64,000 nucleotides of DNA from UBA11865 sp041570195. Its GTDB lineage: Bacteria; Chloroflexota; Anaerolineae; Promineifilales; Promineifilaceae. The DNA lies in the NCBI GenBank assembly GCA_041570195.1, contig JBFFWQ010000013.1, positions 1 through 64,000 of the forward strand, in the 5' to 3' direction. Shown here one piece after another: positions 42,064 to 50,853 of this stretch (position 1 is the stretch's first letter; each line of letters opens with the position of its first letter). The notes under the pieces are model-generated. The model was not told where the DNA came from, searched no databases, and saw only the letters and a list, made by a program, of their open reading frames with translations. The translations under genes were made by a program, and so were the position numbers.

Positions 42064-42879
42064 CTAGAATTGGCAGGAGGCGCAGAAGTGGGTTCCCCGG
42101 CCGCCCAGGACAGTGCGCTCAACCAATCCGTCACATCGCGGGCATGGTTCTCCGGCCCGGCCGTAAACGGCGAAAAGCTCCTGCATCTGCCCGCCGGAGC
42201 CATCGGGCTGGCGATAGGCGGCGTCGATACTGGCGCCCTGCCTCTGAATGCCTAGCTGTAATACCGCCCGGATGGATTCGTGTAGTGAAACTATTTCCGC
42301 ATCCTGGAGCGAGTCCGAACGGCGATCGGGACGCAAACTGGCCCGATGCAGCGCTTCGTCGGCGTAGATATTGCCGATGCCGGCCACGAACGTCTGGTCG
42401 AGCAGCAAGGGCTTGAGGGCACGGCGCCGACGGCCGAGCTGCTGGCCTAGCCAGCTTGATGTGAAGGCGTACGAAAGAGGCTCGGGTCCCAGATCGCCCA
42501 GGACGGATGCGGGATCGGTCACCAGGTATACCCGGCCGAATTTCCGCACGTCGCGGAAACGAAGCTCCTCGCCATTCTCGAGGCTGAATACGGTATGCAC
42601 GTATTTGTCGGCCGCGATCGATGCCGGCTGGACGCTCAGTTGTCCGGACATCTTCAAATGAATGAGCAAGCGCTCGCCTTGCTCCAACTCGAAGACCAGA
42701 TACTTGCCCCGCCGGCCCACGCCCACAAAGCTGAGACCCCGAATGCGTTCCCGCAGGGCGTCTGGCTCGGGGGTGACGATCTGGCGCGGCCAATCGGTCC
42801 AGAAACCGATCACAGTGCGGCCGATCAGCGGCTCGCGCAGGCCGCGGGCTATCGTCTCAACTTCGGGTAGCTCAGGCAT
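42064..42879 (-). CDS. mutM: Formamidopyrimidine-DNA glycosylase
   Basis: This base-excision repair enzyme removes 8-oxoguanine and formamidopyrimidines and nicks the DNA. The N terminus PELPEVETIARGL supplies the catalytic Pro and Glu after Met removal. LLIHLKMSGQLSV holds the catalytic Lys. FVAGIGNIYADEALHRA is the helix-two-turn-helix. The C-terminal zinc finger is CPRCDGLVERTVLGGRGTHF followed by CASC. The length of 271 is typical. Confidence 0.93.
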   Translation of the reverse strand: MPELPEVETIARGLREPLIGRTVIGFWTDWPRQIVTPEPDALRERIRGLSFVGVGRRGKYLVFELEQGERLLIHLKMSGQLSVQPASIAADKYVHTVFSLENGEELRFRDVRKFGRVYLVTDPASVLGDLGPEPLSYAFTSSWLGQQLGRRRRALKPLLLDQTFVAGIGNIYADEALHRASLRPDRRSDSLQDAEIVSLHESIRAVLQLGIQRQGASIDAAYRQPDGSGGQMQELFAVYGRAGEPCPRCDGLVERTVLGGRGTHFCASCQF

Positions 42880-42893
42880 GATTCACTCGTGAC

Positions 42894-43997
42894 TTAGACC
42901 TTGAATTCGCCGCTATCATAGAAGAGCTCGTCGTCGACCCAGATCTGGCCCCCGTCGCGCATTTCACAAATCATGTCCCAATGGAGCGACGATATGTTCT
43001 TGCTGCCCGTTTGCGGGTAACCGGCGCCGAGGGCCATATGAATGGTGCCGCCGATCTTCTCATCGTATAGGATGCTTTTGGTGAAGCGGTCGATGCCGTA
43101 GTTGGTGCCAATGGCGAATTCGCCTAGATAGCGGGCGCCGTCGTCAGAGTCAAGCGCCGTAAGCAAAAACTCCTCATTCTTCTCGGCCGTTGCCTGGACC
43201 ACTTTGCCTTCTTCAAAGCGCAACTCGACGCCCATGACCTCGCGGCCGGCGACGATGGCCGGATAGGAGAAGCGCACCCAGCCATTTACGGACTCTTCGA
43301 CCGGGCCAGTGAATATCTCGCCGCTGGGCATGTTATTCGTGCCATCGGCGTTGATGAAAGTCCGGCCGGCTACCGACAACGTCAGGTCGACGCTGGGGCC
43401 CCGCACCTTCACCCGTTCCTTGCCGGCCAGCCAATCCACCAACCGTTGCTGCTCGGCCGAGATCTTGCGCCATTCGGCTACCGGGTCGTCTTTGTCTACG
43501 TGACAGGCGCCATAGACGAAATCTTCGAACTCGCCGAGCGACATGTCGGCATCCTGGGCGTGAGCAGCCGTTGGGTAAAGCGTGCCTACCCAGCGGAGCT
43601 CGCCGGCCGCGCTGCGCCGCATGCTGATTGCCATCAACTCCTTGCTTGCCTGCTGGCGGAGCCGCTGCCTCGCTGGGTCGACGCCGTTTAGGGAACGGGT
43701 ATTTCTGGCGCCGCGGATGGCGATGCGGCACTCGTAGGTCTCCAGGGTCAACCTCATCGGGTCGGGTATAAACTGGATCTGGTCGTCATTGCCTTCCTTG
43801 TATAGGATCTCGTCGATATCATCTTCCAACAACACTATCATCGGGTGGCCGCCGGCGCGAATGACCTGGCGATAGGTCTCTTTAACCAGCGGGTAGCCGG
43901 CGCAGCTGCCGTTAATGATGACTCGCTCACCGGGCTGGACGGCGACGCAGTAATTGGTCAGTAGTTTGGCGAGTTTCACTACGCGGGGATCGGACAT
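42894..43997 (-). CDS. Aminopeptidase, M29 family
   Basis: This M29-family (AmpS/PepS/aminopeptidase T type) metallo-aminopeptidase releases N-terminal residues using two zinc ions. Typical blocks are MGVELRFEEGKVVQATAEKN and YLGEFAIGTNYGIDRFTKSI, the latter with a metal-binding Glu. IGGTIHMALGAGYPQTGSKN and SSLHWDMICEMRDGGQIWVD complete the site with a His and an Asp. Start ATG 43997 has GGAG 8 nt upstream; upstream in-frame ATGs (44009, 44051) are less likely. A -10 box TATAAT (44035-44040) is consistent with this start. The protein has 367 residues. Confidence 0.88.
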   Translation of the reverse strand: MSDPRVVKLAKLLTNYCVAVQPGERVIINGSCAGYPLVKETYRQVIRAGGHPMIVLLEDDIDEILYKEGNDDQIQFIPDPMRLTLETYECRIAIRGARNTRSLNGVDPARQRLRQQASKELMAISMRRSAAGELRWVGTLYPTAAHAQDADMSLGEFEDFVYGACHVDKDDPVAEWRKISAEQQRLVDWLAGKERVKVRGPSVDLTLSVAGRTFINADGTNNMPSGEIFTGPVEESVNGWVRFSYPAIVAGREVMGVELRFEEGKVVQATAEKNEEFLLTALDSDDGARYLGEFAIGTNYGIDRFTKSILYDEKIGGTIHMALGAGYPQTGSKNISSLHWDMICEMRDGGQIWVDDELFYDSGEFKV

Positions 43998-44116
43998 TAT
44001 TTGCTCCATGGTTAGACGGTAAATCAAGCCGGTGATTATACCGGATTCCATGTAGGGGTGTAGGGTTGAGCCGGTGAAGAGGTGAAAAGGGGAAGAAGGG
44101 CCGAGGCGAGTCGGGG

Positions 44117-44144
44117 CTGACGGATTTTGGGCGTGGAGTATAAT
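44117..44144 (+). promoter_or_regulatory. Promoter for the 44164 hypothetical gene
   Basis: -35 CTGACG (44117-44122), 16-nt spacer, perfect -10 TATAAT (44139-44144). Transcription would start near 44151, which rules out the ATG at 44143 as start if this promoter is used and favours the GTG at 44164. Confidence 0.45.
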
Positions 44145-44163
44145 GACGGGAACGGAGGTGGTC

Positions 44164-44799
44164 GTGTATCCTGAGGACCGGGTGTTGATCGCTTATATGC
44201 CCGAGCCGGCCGATTTTGCGCTGGTTCGTGATGCGGGTTGGTATCGTATTCCTCAGAAGCATGCACCCAAGGGACTGTACGCCGAGTATTATGCCTTTTA
44301 CTTCGGCCGTAAGTTCGGCGACCAGAAGTGGGCCATTCACCATTACGGCCGGCAGCAGGGCTTTGAGCTGGTCAAACGGATCGACTTGTTTCCCGAGCAA
44401 GCCGATCATCCGCGAGCGGCCGAGCCCTATTACCGGGTGGCCCTCGGGCCGCTGCAGACGCTGGAGCAGCCCATCGTCAGTTTGCGCTGGCGGCGGATCA
44501 CTTTCATGCATACGACCTGGGACCGCTTTCAGGATGCGCGGGAGATCAACGACCTGTCAATTGAGGGAGGAGAGTACGTTGACCGTCTGTTCGCCACACT
44601 GAAGGAAAGGGGCATCCCGGCCGAGCGTGACTTCGAGGTCAAGGAGCCAGGTGGGTCATACCGGGTGGCGCTGGCGGTGCCCTGTCGTGACGGATTCATC
44701 GAGCTGGACGAGGCGGACGTGCCCGCCAGCGAAGAGGGCCGGCGGCGGCTGGCGGATCGGATTGCAGGGGAGGCGGCCGGACGGGGCGGAGTTCAGTGA
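44164..44799 (+). CDS. Hypothetical protein
   Basis: This soluble protein of about 211 residues has no family I can name. It is rich in aromatics (YAEYYAFYFGRKFGDQKWAI, PYYRVALGPLQTLEQPIVSL), followed by RRITFMHTTWDRFQDAREIN and a C-terminal acidic helix. The pattern looks like a genuine globular fold. GTG 44164 is preferred because GGAGG lies 5 nt upstream and the -10 box overlaps the earlier ATG at 44143. Confidence 0.6.
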   Translation: MYPEDRVLIAYMPEPADFALVRDAGWYRIPQKHAPKGLYAEYYAFYFGRKFGDQKWAIHHYGRQQGFELVKRIDLFPEQADHPRAAEPYYRVALGPLQTLEQPIVSLRWRRITFMHTTWDRFQDAREINDLSIEGGEYVDRLFATLKERGIPAERDFEVKEPGGSYRVALAVPCRDGFIELDEADVPASEEGRRRLADRIAGEAAGRGGVQ

Positions 44800-45277
44800 A
44801 GCCGGACCGTGCGCAGGACTGACCCTTGCGAAGAGGCGCGCAACTCAGGCTTGCCACGACAATCGACTGAACAATCCCCATCTGCTGGCAAACATCGGCC
44901 GGCATGCGATGCGCCACCAACCTGCTCGCGCAAGGCGTCTTCTTGCACCGCTTGCACCGTGCCTGATAACCGACAAGCCCCGGCCCCGTTCTCTCTTGCC
45001 ATTCGCCCAGATCATGGCCGCCTAGCGCCGCCTCGGCCGCGCAGTGCGGCAATTTCTCTTTAAGTATCCGCTCGGCCTCTTCCTGGCTGGTCTGCTTAAT
45101 CTCGTGATACGCTTCGCAGAGCTGGTGAGTCAGGCCGCGCACACCGACCAACCCGTTGCAGCGCTCAGTCTCGACGCTGGCCGCGGCCGCGTCGGCGACT
45201 GGCACCCATGGCTGGGCGGCTATCAGCCTGACGATCTTCTGCTCATCTCGGGTCGGGCGCTGGAAGGCGGTTGGCAT
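44696..45277 (-). CDS. Putative zinc-ribbon protein (boundaries uncertain)
   Basis: The frame contains TSQEEAERILKEKLPHC, then GGHDLGEWQERTGPG and YQARCKRCKKTPCASRL, with CxxC...C spacing that suggests a small zinc-binding protein. It is supported as coding by a second, decayed copy at 49176-49400 that aligns over about 70 residues in the same order. The last ~35 residues run antisense through the 3' end of the convergent gene 44164-44799 and look non-coding, so the true C terminus may be different. The ATG at 45277 is one possible start. The function is unknown. Confidence 0.45.
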   Translation of the reverse strand: MPTAFQRPTRDEQKIVRLIAAQPWVPVADAAAASVETERCNGLVGVRGLTHQLCEAYHEIKQTSQEEAERILKEKLPHCAAEAALGGHDLGEWQERTGPGLVGYQARCKRCKKTPCASRLVAHRMPADVCQQMGIVQSIVVASLSCAPLRKGQSCARSGFTELRPVRPPPLQSDPPAAAGPLRWRARPPRPAR

Positions 45278-45551
45278 GACGCGATTCTGTACCTTCCAAT
45301 TTTGATCCGCCCGTGATAAGATGTTCACAATGGGATGCACCAAGTGGCGACGATTGCAGGTGATCGTCACGGGTTTTTGGGAGGGCCGACTGTGGGCGGC
45401 AAAGACGAAAGCAAGCTAGAGAAGGTTGAATATAATTTGTTTGCCTATCCCGGTCCTAGGAGGGAGTGTATGTAGACACCTACGAAGTTATAACACGAAC
45501 TCGGCTATTAGATTGGTAAGTGCCAAAGGCGTATCACTGGAGGAATTAGCC

Positions 45552-47408
45552 ATGAAACACTTTAAGGATATATCACGAAAAAGGTCAGTGCGAATCCTTG
45601 CGTTATGGGCAGTCATTGCCTTATTCCTGGTTGTCGGCCTGGTGGCAACACCGCCGAAAACGCTTGATTCCGAAGGGAAGGTTCTTCTCGGGGTTCCAGG
45701 TGTACGCGGCGGGGTTGTTACGACAAGCGAACCAGCCGCGGCCCAAGTTGGTGCTGACATCTTGCGTGCTGGCGGCAATGCATTCGATGCTGCAGCGGCC
45801 GTTCAGTTCGCGCTCAATGTGATGGAACCCCAATCGTCAGGAATCGGCGGCGGCGGTTTTATGATGATCCACCTTGCCAAGCATGATGATACCTTTGTCA
45901 TTGACTGCCGGGAGACAGCGCCGGCAGCCGCGACGCCGGACATGTTTGCCAGCCAGCCGTCATTCGGCGTGCGTTCTACTAGCGGCTACGCGGTCGGCGT
46001 TCCGGGCACGTTGTTGTGCGCGACGACCGCCCTGGACAATTGGGGTACATACGAACTGGACGAGGTCCTTGAGCCAGCGATCAATCTGGCCGAAAATGGA
46101 ATCCGAGTCAGCTCACGCCTGGAAGGGAGTATCTTAAGTTCACGGCTGGCCAATGAAGTGGGCAATCCAGCTTACGACGAGGCCCGCAACGTATTCCGGC
46201 CTGGTGGCGTTCCGCTCGTGGAAGGTGACCTTTTGGTGCAGCCGGATCTGGCAAATACATTCCGCAGGATCGCCGACCAAGGTCCGAGCGCGCTTTATAC
46301 AGGGGAGATTGCGCAAGCCATCATCGCCACCCAATTGGCAACGCGGAGTTCAAATCCCGATGGCGTCGGCCGCATGACCTTGGCAGATCTGGCGAACTAC
46401 GAAGTGGCCATCCGTGAGCCCGTCGAGGGGACCTACCGTGGCTACCGAATTGTGGGCATGCCTCCACCCTCTTCCGGCGGCTTGACGTCCATCCAGATTC
46501 TTAAGATGCTTGAGCGCTTCCCCATCGGCGATGAGAGTCAGGGCTATGGCTTCGGCTCCGCACGCACCCTGAATGTGATGATCGAGGCCGGTCGCCTGGC
46601 CTTCGCCGATCGAGCCATATGGATTGGCGATGACGACTTCGTCGACGTGCCCACAACCGGGCTACTCAGCGATGGATATGCGGCCGAACGCAGTGCGTTG
46701 ATTGATCCTGGCGCCTGCATGCCTGACGGAACGGTGGAAGCGGGTGATCCGTGGCCTTTCAATTCCGGTGACAGCCCGGGCAAGCCACACTCAGCAGCTC
46801 AAGCGGACGAAGAGGGCCGTAATACGACCCACTTCTCCATCATCGACCGGGACGGAAATGTTGTCACCTGGACCAGCACCATCGAGTCTGGCTGGGGTAC
46901 GGGTCTGATGGTTCCAGGTTTCGGCTTCATGCTGAACAACGAGTTGACCGACTTCAACCGGCTCCCAGCCTTCAACCCCGATCCTGACAACTTCAACCCC
47001 GGTGCAAACGACGTAGCGCCAGGCAAGCGGCCTCGCAGCAGCATGGCGCCGACCATCATCTTTGATGGCAAGAAGCCGGTAACTGCCTTTGGTTCACCAG
47101 GTGGCTCGACCATCATTTGGTCGGTGACCAATATGGCCATGAACCTCATCGACCATGAGATGGTGATACAGGAGGCCATCGACGCGCCGCGAATCGCCCA
47201 GACCAGCGCCGGCGTCAACACCCGGCGAGAATTGGGCTTTTCAGATACGGTAATCGCGGAACTGGAGGCGCTAGGCGAGAATTGCCAAACATTCCGATCT
47301 CCGTCCGTCATCGGTTCGGTCCAATCTGTTGTGACAGACCAACGTGATCACATAAAGTATGGCGCCGCTGACAAGCGCCGTATTGGGGGCGTGGTTTCAA
47401 TACGCTAG
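45552..47408 (+). CDS. ggt: Gamma-glutamyltransferase
   Basis: Gamma-glutamyltransferase cleaves the gamma-glutamyl bond of glutathione and related peptides outside the cytosol, and matures by self-cleavage before a Thr. That Thr is residue 425 in RNTTHFSIIDRDGNVVTWT. The large subunit shows NAFDAAAAVQFALNVMEPQ and SSGIGGGGFMMIHL, and the small subunit ends in KRRIGGVVSIR. A signal-anchor helix (residues about 13-32) makes it extracytoplasmic. The ATG at 45552 has GGAGG 9 nt upstream. A TATAAT at 45431 may be its -10. A strong terminator follows. Confidence 0.92.
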   Translation: MKHFKDISRKRSVRILALWAVIALFLVVGLVATPPKTLDSEGKVLLGVPGVRGGVVTTSEPAAAQVGADILRAGGNAFDAAAAVQFALNVMEPQSSGIGGGGFMMIHLAKHDDTFVIDCRETAPAAATPDMFASQPSFGVRSTSGYAVGVPGTLLCATTALDNWGTYELDEVLEPAINLAENGIRVSSRLEGSILSSRLANEVGNPAYDEARNVFRPGGVPLVEGDLLVQPDLANTFRRIADQGPSALYTGEIAQAIIATQLATRSSNPDGVGRMTLADLANYEVAIREPVEGTYRGYRIVGMPPPSSGGLTSIQILKMLERFPIGDESQGYGFGSARTLNVMIEAGRLAFADRAIWIGDDDFVDVPTTGLLSDGYAAERSALIDPGACMPDGTVEAGDPWPFNSGDSPGKPHSAAQADEEGRNTTHFSIIDRDGNVVTWTSTIESGWGTGLMVPGFGFMLNNELTDFNRLPAFNPDPDNFNPGANDVAPGKRPRSSMAPTIIFDGKKPVTAFGSPGGSTIIWSVTNMAMNLIDHEMVIQEAIDAPRIAQTSAGVNTRRELGFSDTVIAELEALGENCQTFRSPSVIGSVQSVVTDQRDHIKYGAADKRRIGGVVSIR

Positions 47409-47499
47409 GATCGTATTGACCTCCAATAGGAAATGCTTTGTTGAGATAGGCGTGGGCGAAACAAGCACTCAACCTCGGTTGAGTACAGCCTTTTGAATT

Positions 47500-47557
47500 G
47501 ACCTCTTGGAGCAAGTGTTGCATCTTAGCAACCATACGCTCCAAGAGGTCTATTTTT
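47500..47557 (+). terminator. Rho-independent terminator of ggt
   Basis: A perfect 13-bp stem (GACCTCTTGGAGC at 47500-47512 with GCTCCAAGAGGTC at 47538-47550) with a 25-nt loop is followed by TATTTTTG. It lies about 90 nt beyond the ggt stop. Confidence 0.7.
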
Positions 47558-47870
47558 GCCATTGGCAAATAGCTTAGGGTGGGGTGGGGTTCGTTCAGGC
47601 TATTGCCGAATCACCAGTGAATCGATATTTCTTGAATTGCCATCATATGGGTCTTGGTCGAGCGAAAATGACTCCATAGGATGGCTCTCGTCTGTGAGAC
47701 TCACAGCACCGGGTGGCATCCTCCAAATGGCATGTCCCTTGGCAGCCCGGTTGCGACCACAGCCGCACACTTTCGCACAAAATCGCACAAGGTTGCCACA
47801 GTGGCGCAGAGCGGCCATGGTACACTGTTCCCGTTGCGCTGAACTATATGGAGACTTGAGCAGCAGGACT

Positions 47871-48179
47871 ATGATTGAGGAATTGAAGTTGGAGGTAAAA
47901 GAGCTACCCATTTCATTGATCTACGTAATACTTGGAGTAGTCTTATGGACGATTTCGCTCGGGTTGGCAACAGCGAGCCGTATGGACTTTACGGATTCGT
48001 ACGTGTTTACCGGTTGCCCTTGTCCGGTTGCGCTTCTCGTCCTGAGTCTAGTCCTGTTTGTGGTGAAGACGGCAAGAAGACGGAAAGCTCATCGACCTCA
48101 TCTTTATGGCGTACTCGGGGCCTTCACAGCCTATTCCGGAACATGGATGCTGGCTTACCTCCTCATAGTACGTTCCTAG
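47871..48179 (+). CDS. Small membrane protein, hypothetical
   Basis: This 102-residue protein has three predicted helices (about residues 15-34, 50-66 and 78-98), separated by a short Cys-containing loop (TGCPCPV) and a basic loop (KTARRRKAHRP). It ends in WMLAYLLIVRS. No family was recognised. A degraded copy of the last ~22 codons and of the following ~60 bp lies at 50708-50776. The start ATG has a weak CAGGA site; a longer open frame upstream has no coding character. Confidence 0.5.
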   Translation: MIEELKLEVKELPISLIYVILGVVLWTISLGLATASRMDFTDSYVFTGCPCPVALLVLSLVLFVVKTARRRKAHRPHLYGVLGAFTAYSGTWMLAYLLIVRS

Positions 48180-48404
48180 GAATATGTATGCTGTGTGGAT
48201 CGATATCGAAAGACCGGTGTGGTCGGCCACATTGAAAATGGCGGAAACAGAGCCCTGAAGTTCGTAGGCGAGCAACCCCGGCAATCTTGTTAGCTCGTTC
48301 TCGTAGATGACGAAAGCGTTGCCTATCTGCAATCAATCCTTCTCTCCCAGGCCATGCAAAGTCCGGACGCCTGGGCGATTCACAGCTTCAACGCCTACTG
48401 GTAT

Positions 48405-48801
48405 CTAGTTGTTGAGTCGCATGTCGGCCGTGTTTGGCCTATCTAGTTCCCGGCCGCTACTCTGTTCTGTTTCACCGGCTGGACGCCAGAGCGCCAGGAA
48501 GGGTAGGTAAATCGCATTGTGCCAAATCTGGTCACCACCAATGAAGATGTTGCCAGATATGTGCGATTGCCTTGTCACCACCCCCCGAACAAAGATCAAT
48601 CAGCAGACTGTAGGCCGCCAGCCGGCCGGTGTTGGTCGTGTTCTTGTCAGGCAAGGTTATCAGCGCTTGTCGGCCGCCATTGTTGGCTGAATGGCCGTGC
48701 TGCCCGCCATTATTGGCTCCGAAGGGCTGAGTCTCGTTGTCGCCACCAGTGGCTTCGTGCGTAGCTGGCGGGATGAAGAGCAGCGTTGCCGCAGCTGGCA
48801 A
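48405..48801 (-). pseudogene. Probable remnant of a secreted protein gene
   Basis: Two overlapping minus-strand frames look like broken pieces of one gene. One has a Gly/Asn/His-rich low-complexity stretch (GGDNETQPFGANNGGQHGH, about 48690-48760). The other, nearer the 3' end, reads GDQIWHNAIYLPFLALWRP. The last part resembles the (V/I)YLP-type C-terminal tail of secreted proteins of this group. No single frame spans the region. A separate plus-strand fragment at 48295-48447 (YLQSILLSQAMQSPDAWAIH) is also open but has no start. Evidence is weak. Confidence 0.25.
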
Positions 48802-48841
48802 CGGTGTGAGCAGGCCCGGCGCCCCCGTCTGGACTGCTTCA

Positions 48842-48935
48842 GTATCTCAGTCATAGACACAATATCCCAGCACTAACGAATTCCAGCGGTCCTCTGTAAA
48901 AGCAGCATACCCAACGTCGGATCTTGGAGGATCTC
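48842..48935 (+). promoter_or_regulatory. Conserved leader upstream of microprotein A
   Basis: This 94-nt stretch shares ordered blocks with the 98-nt leader of microprotein B (53460-53557): GTATC, GTCATAG, CAAT-x-TCCCAG, CCTCTGTAAA and ATAC, with nearly equal spacing. It ends in a GGAGG ribosome binding site. Conservation outside the coding part suggests a shared promoter, RNA structure or antisense target. Confidence 0.5.
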
Positions 48936-49040
48936 ATGCCCTTGCTAGAACTCGTCGCCACACTATTCTGGATTTCACTGTTCCTATCAGCTGTCATCTT
49001 CGGACTGATTACAATGCGCGAGGCAATATCGGAGTCGTGA
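48936..49040 (+). CDS. Microprotein A: 34-residue single-helix membrane protein
   Basis: The ATG has a strong ribosome binding site (TTGGAGG, 5 nt before). The peptide starts MPLLELVATLFWISLF, forms one transmembrane helix through LSAVIFGLITM and ends in charged REAISES. It shares length, the L-F/L-W-I core and an (M/A)RE-type charged end with two further peptides at 53558-53680 and 53778-53879. The family is unnamed to me. A type I toxin-like peptide or a small subunit of a membrane complex are both possible. Confidence 0.55.
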   Translation: MPLLELVATLFWISLFLSAVIFGLITMREAISES

Positions 49041-49175
49041 CAATGGTCTATCGACCAGGTGCGTGTTCCACACTTCGGCCAGCGGAGGCCACTGAAAGCT
49101 GTTTCCCCCTGGCCGTGCTCTGACTGGATGCCTGGTCTCCATCCCCAGCGCATACTTCAGTCGGCGCGCTACACA

Positions 49176-49400
49176 CAGCCGGCTCGCGTAGGTGGGCTTC
49201 CCACGTAGCTTGTACCGTGCCTCGTAGCTGGCACTTCCCGGCCTTTCTGTCTGCTACCATTTGCCCAAGTTGTGGCTGCAAGGGCCCGCCCTGGCCTTAC
49301 AAGGAAGTATGTACTCTCTGAGCGATTTCTCAGCCTCCCCCTGATTGGCACGATTCAGTTTGCGGTGCATTTCGCGGACCTGTAGGGCCAGGCTAAGACT
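49176..49400 (-). pseudogene. Decayed paralogue of the zinc-ribbon protein at 44696-45277
   Basis: From about 49400 the minus strand reads LALQVREMHRKLNRANQGEA, then EKSLREYILPC, SHNLGKW, an in-frame TAG (49254-49256), QTERPGSASYEARYKLRG and KPTYASRL. This aligns in order with the other copy (SQEEAERILKEKLPHC, GHDLGEWQ, YQARCKRCKK, CASRL). The stop codon and the replacement of all the CxxC cysteines (ARCKRC to ARYKLR) show loss of function. No start with a ribosome binding site remains. Confidence 0.6.
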
Positions 49401-49470
49401 TTGCCCTCAATGGTTGCGTCACGTATGGTTCATCTGCTAGCAAACATCCAGAAAAGGCGCAAGCGCATGG

Positions 49471-49641
49471 CTAAAAGCTCCAACCGGACCAGGAGCCAAG
49501 GGACTTCACTTGAAGCGCCTCTAAAACCGACTCTGGTTCCTTGACCTCTAGCATCTTCCTGAGCGCGATTATTAACTGGTCGTCGGCCGATTCATCCAAC
49601 AACAATTCGTGGAATGAGGTCATGTCCAATTGTTCTTCCAT
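49471..49641 (-). CDS. Possible small acidic protein, 56 residues
   Basis: The minus-strand ATG at 49641 opens a frame MEEQLDMTSFHELLLDESAD, then QLIIALRKMLEVKEPESVLE and a tail ending SWSGWSF. The helical, acidic character looks protein-like. There is an AAGG site but nothing else to support it, and no homologue was recognised. Confidence 0.35.
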   Translation of the reverse strand: MEEQLDMTSFHELLLDESADDQLIIALRKMLEVKEPESVLEALQVKSLGSWSGWSF

Positions 49642-49968
49642 TATTGTGCCTTACCCCGTCTGTGCCCGCAAAGCAAAGGCTGAAGCTAATTGCAGCATAC
49701 TCATTGTAAAGAGACAAGCACGGACAAACAATCCCCCCATCTTACCATTGGTACATGCGTCCTGTACCAGGCGCGTTGGGAGCCAGCTCAGACACTGCTT
49801 GACAACACACCAGGGAGCTTTGTAAGATGAGAGGCAACTGATCGGTGGGAACTTCTGTTTGGCAACAGGTTGCTCGTACGTGCGCGCTGGTTTCGACCTG
49901 TCACAAATGAGCTTGATGAACTCCGTTTCCCACAACTGGAATGGCTTGACTGGATAATGGAGGTATGC

Positions 49969-50310
49969 ATGGCTTGGCAATGGTATGAGATCACGCAATA
50001 CAAAGCTTCTGTTGGTGGCAAAGCGGGTGGTTACTACGGTATCTTGCAACTGTTTGGCAGCGGCATTTATGCTTCCATAAGATTCCATGATAGTGGCGCT
50101 TTGCCTGGTTCGTCGGCGCCGACGACTTTCGGCCAGCGCTTCTATGGTCACATGGACTTTCAACAAATGCCGGTGATGGTTGACCTGTTGCGCAACGAGA
50201 GTCCCGTACGTTTTGGCTTCTATAAGGAAAATCCCAACATGTTCCATCTTATGACCGGCAGGGAGCCCGTTGGCGAAGGAGACGGAATACTGGCCGAAGA
50301 CACCGCCTGA
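49969..50310 (+). CDS. Hypothetical protein
   Basis: This 113-residue soluble protein starts MAWQWYEITQYKASV. Its sequence is rich in aromatics and glycines (GGYYGILQLFGSGIYASIRF, FGQRFYGHMDFQQMPVMVDL) and ends in EPVGEGDGILAEDTA. The pattern of hydrophobic strands suggests a small beta-rich fold; no named family was recognised. The ATG at 49969 has GGAGG 5 nt upstream; a longer frame from 49870 lacks such a site. A strong hairpin follows the stop. Confidence 0.6.
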   Translation: MAWQWYEITQYKASVGGKAGGYYGILQLFGSGIYASIRFHDSGALPGSSAPTTFGQRFYGHMDFQQMPVMVDLLRNESPVRFGFYKENPNMFHLMTGREPVGEGDGILAEDTA

Positions 50311-50315
50311 ACCAT

Positions 50316-50345
50316 CAGGGGGTAACTTCTGTAGGGTTGCCCCCT
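50316..50345 (+). terminator. Hairpin directly after the 49969-50310 gene
   Basis: CAGGGGGTAAC (50316-50326) pairs with GTTGCCCCCTG (50335-50345), an 11-bp stem with one G-T pair and an 8-nt loop. It starts 5 nt after the stop codon. There is no T-run, so it may be a 3'-end stabiliser rather than a classic terminator. Confidence 0.45.
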
Positions 50346-50707
50346 GAGCCGCCGGGGCGCCGTTATTCGACCCAGTTTGGGACGCTAAGGAAGGACGACA
50401 TGAAGCAAGTCAGGGGGATTATCCCGTGAGAAAATACCTGTTAGACTGCAGCCACTGCTTCCGAACGACGGTCGCGCTGGCCCGGGTGTTAATTGAGTTG
50501 GTAAAATTGGCCCGGGATATCCGCAATCCGGCCAGGATAACGACGCCGACAGTAGACTAGCCACCGCAGCTACACCCAGCCCAACGAGCGCGCGAACGCC
50601 AGGATAAATGGTCCCGCACTTTGGCGGTTTGAAATTCTCTGGGCCGTGCTGGCAGCAGTCGTCTGGAGACGATGACCCAGCCGCGACCCGAGCCGCGCTC
50701 CCTCCAT

Positions 50708-50776
50708 GGTCTACTTGTGGCCATCTTAACCTGTTCTGTGTCGTGGATGCTGGCCTATGTATTGCCAGTTGCGTAG
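50708..50776 (+). pseudogene. Remnant copy of the 3' end of the 47871-48179 membrane protein gene
   Basis: The frame reads GLLVAILTCSVSWMLAYVLP and then VA-stop, matching YGVLGAFTAYSGTWMLAYLL of the intact gene. The DNA after the stop (GGAACATGTATG...TATAGCGAAAG) also matches the flank of the intact gene. No start codon or upstream part remains. Confidence 0.5.
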
Positions 50777-50853
50777 CCAGGAACATGTATGTCCCATGGA
50801 CCTATAGCGAAAGCAGGTGGAGTATACTACGCGCTATCAGGAGGCAAATAACT

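Noticed and set aside
47556..47870. N-terminal extension of the 47871 membrane protein
   Set aside because: The extension has irregular composition and no homology-like pattern; the protein-like part begins at the ATG at 47871.
50385..50786. Minus-strand frame of 133 codons
   Set aside because: It covers the duplicated membrane-protein tail on the other strand and has no ribosome binding site; a short hydrophobic run is not enough to call a gene.
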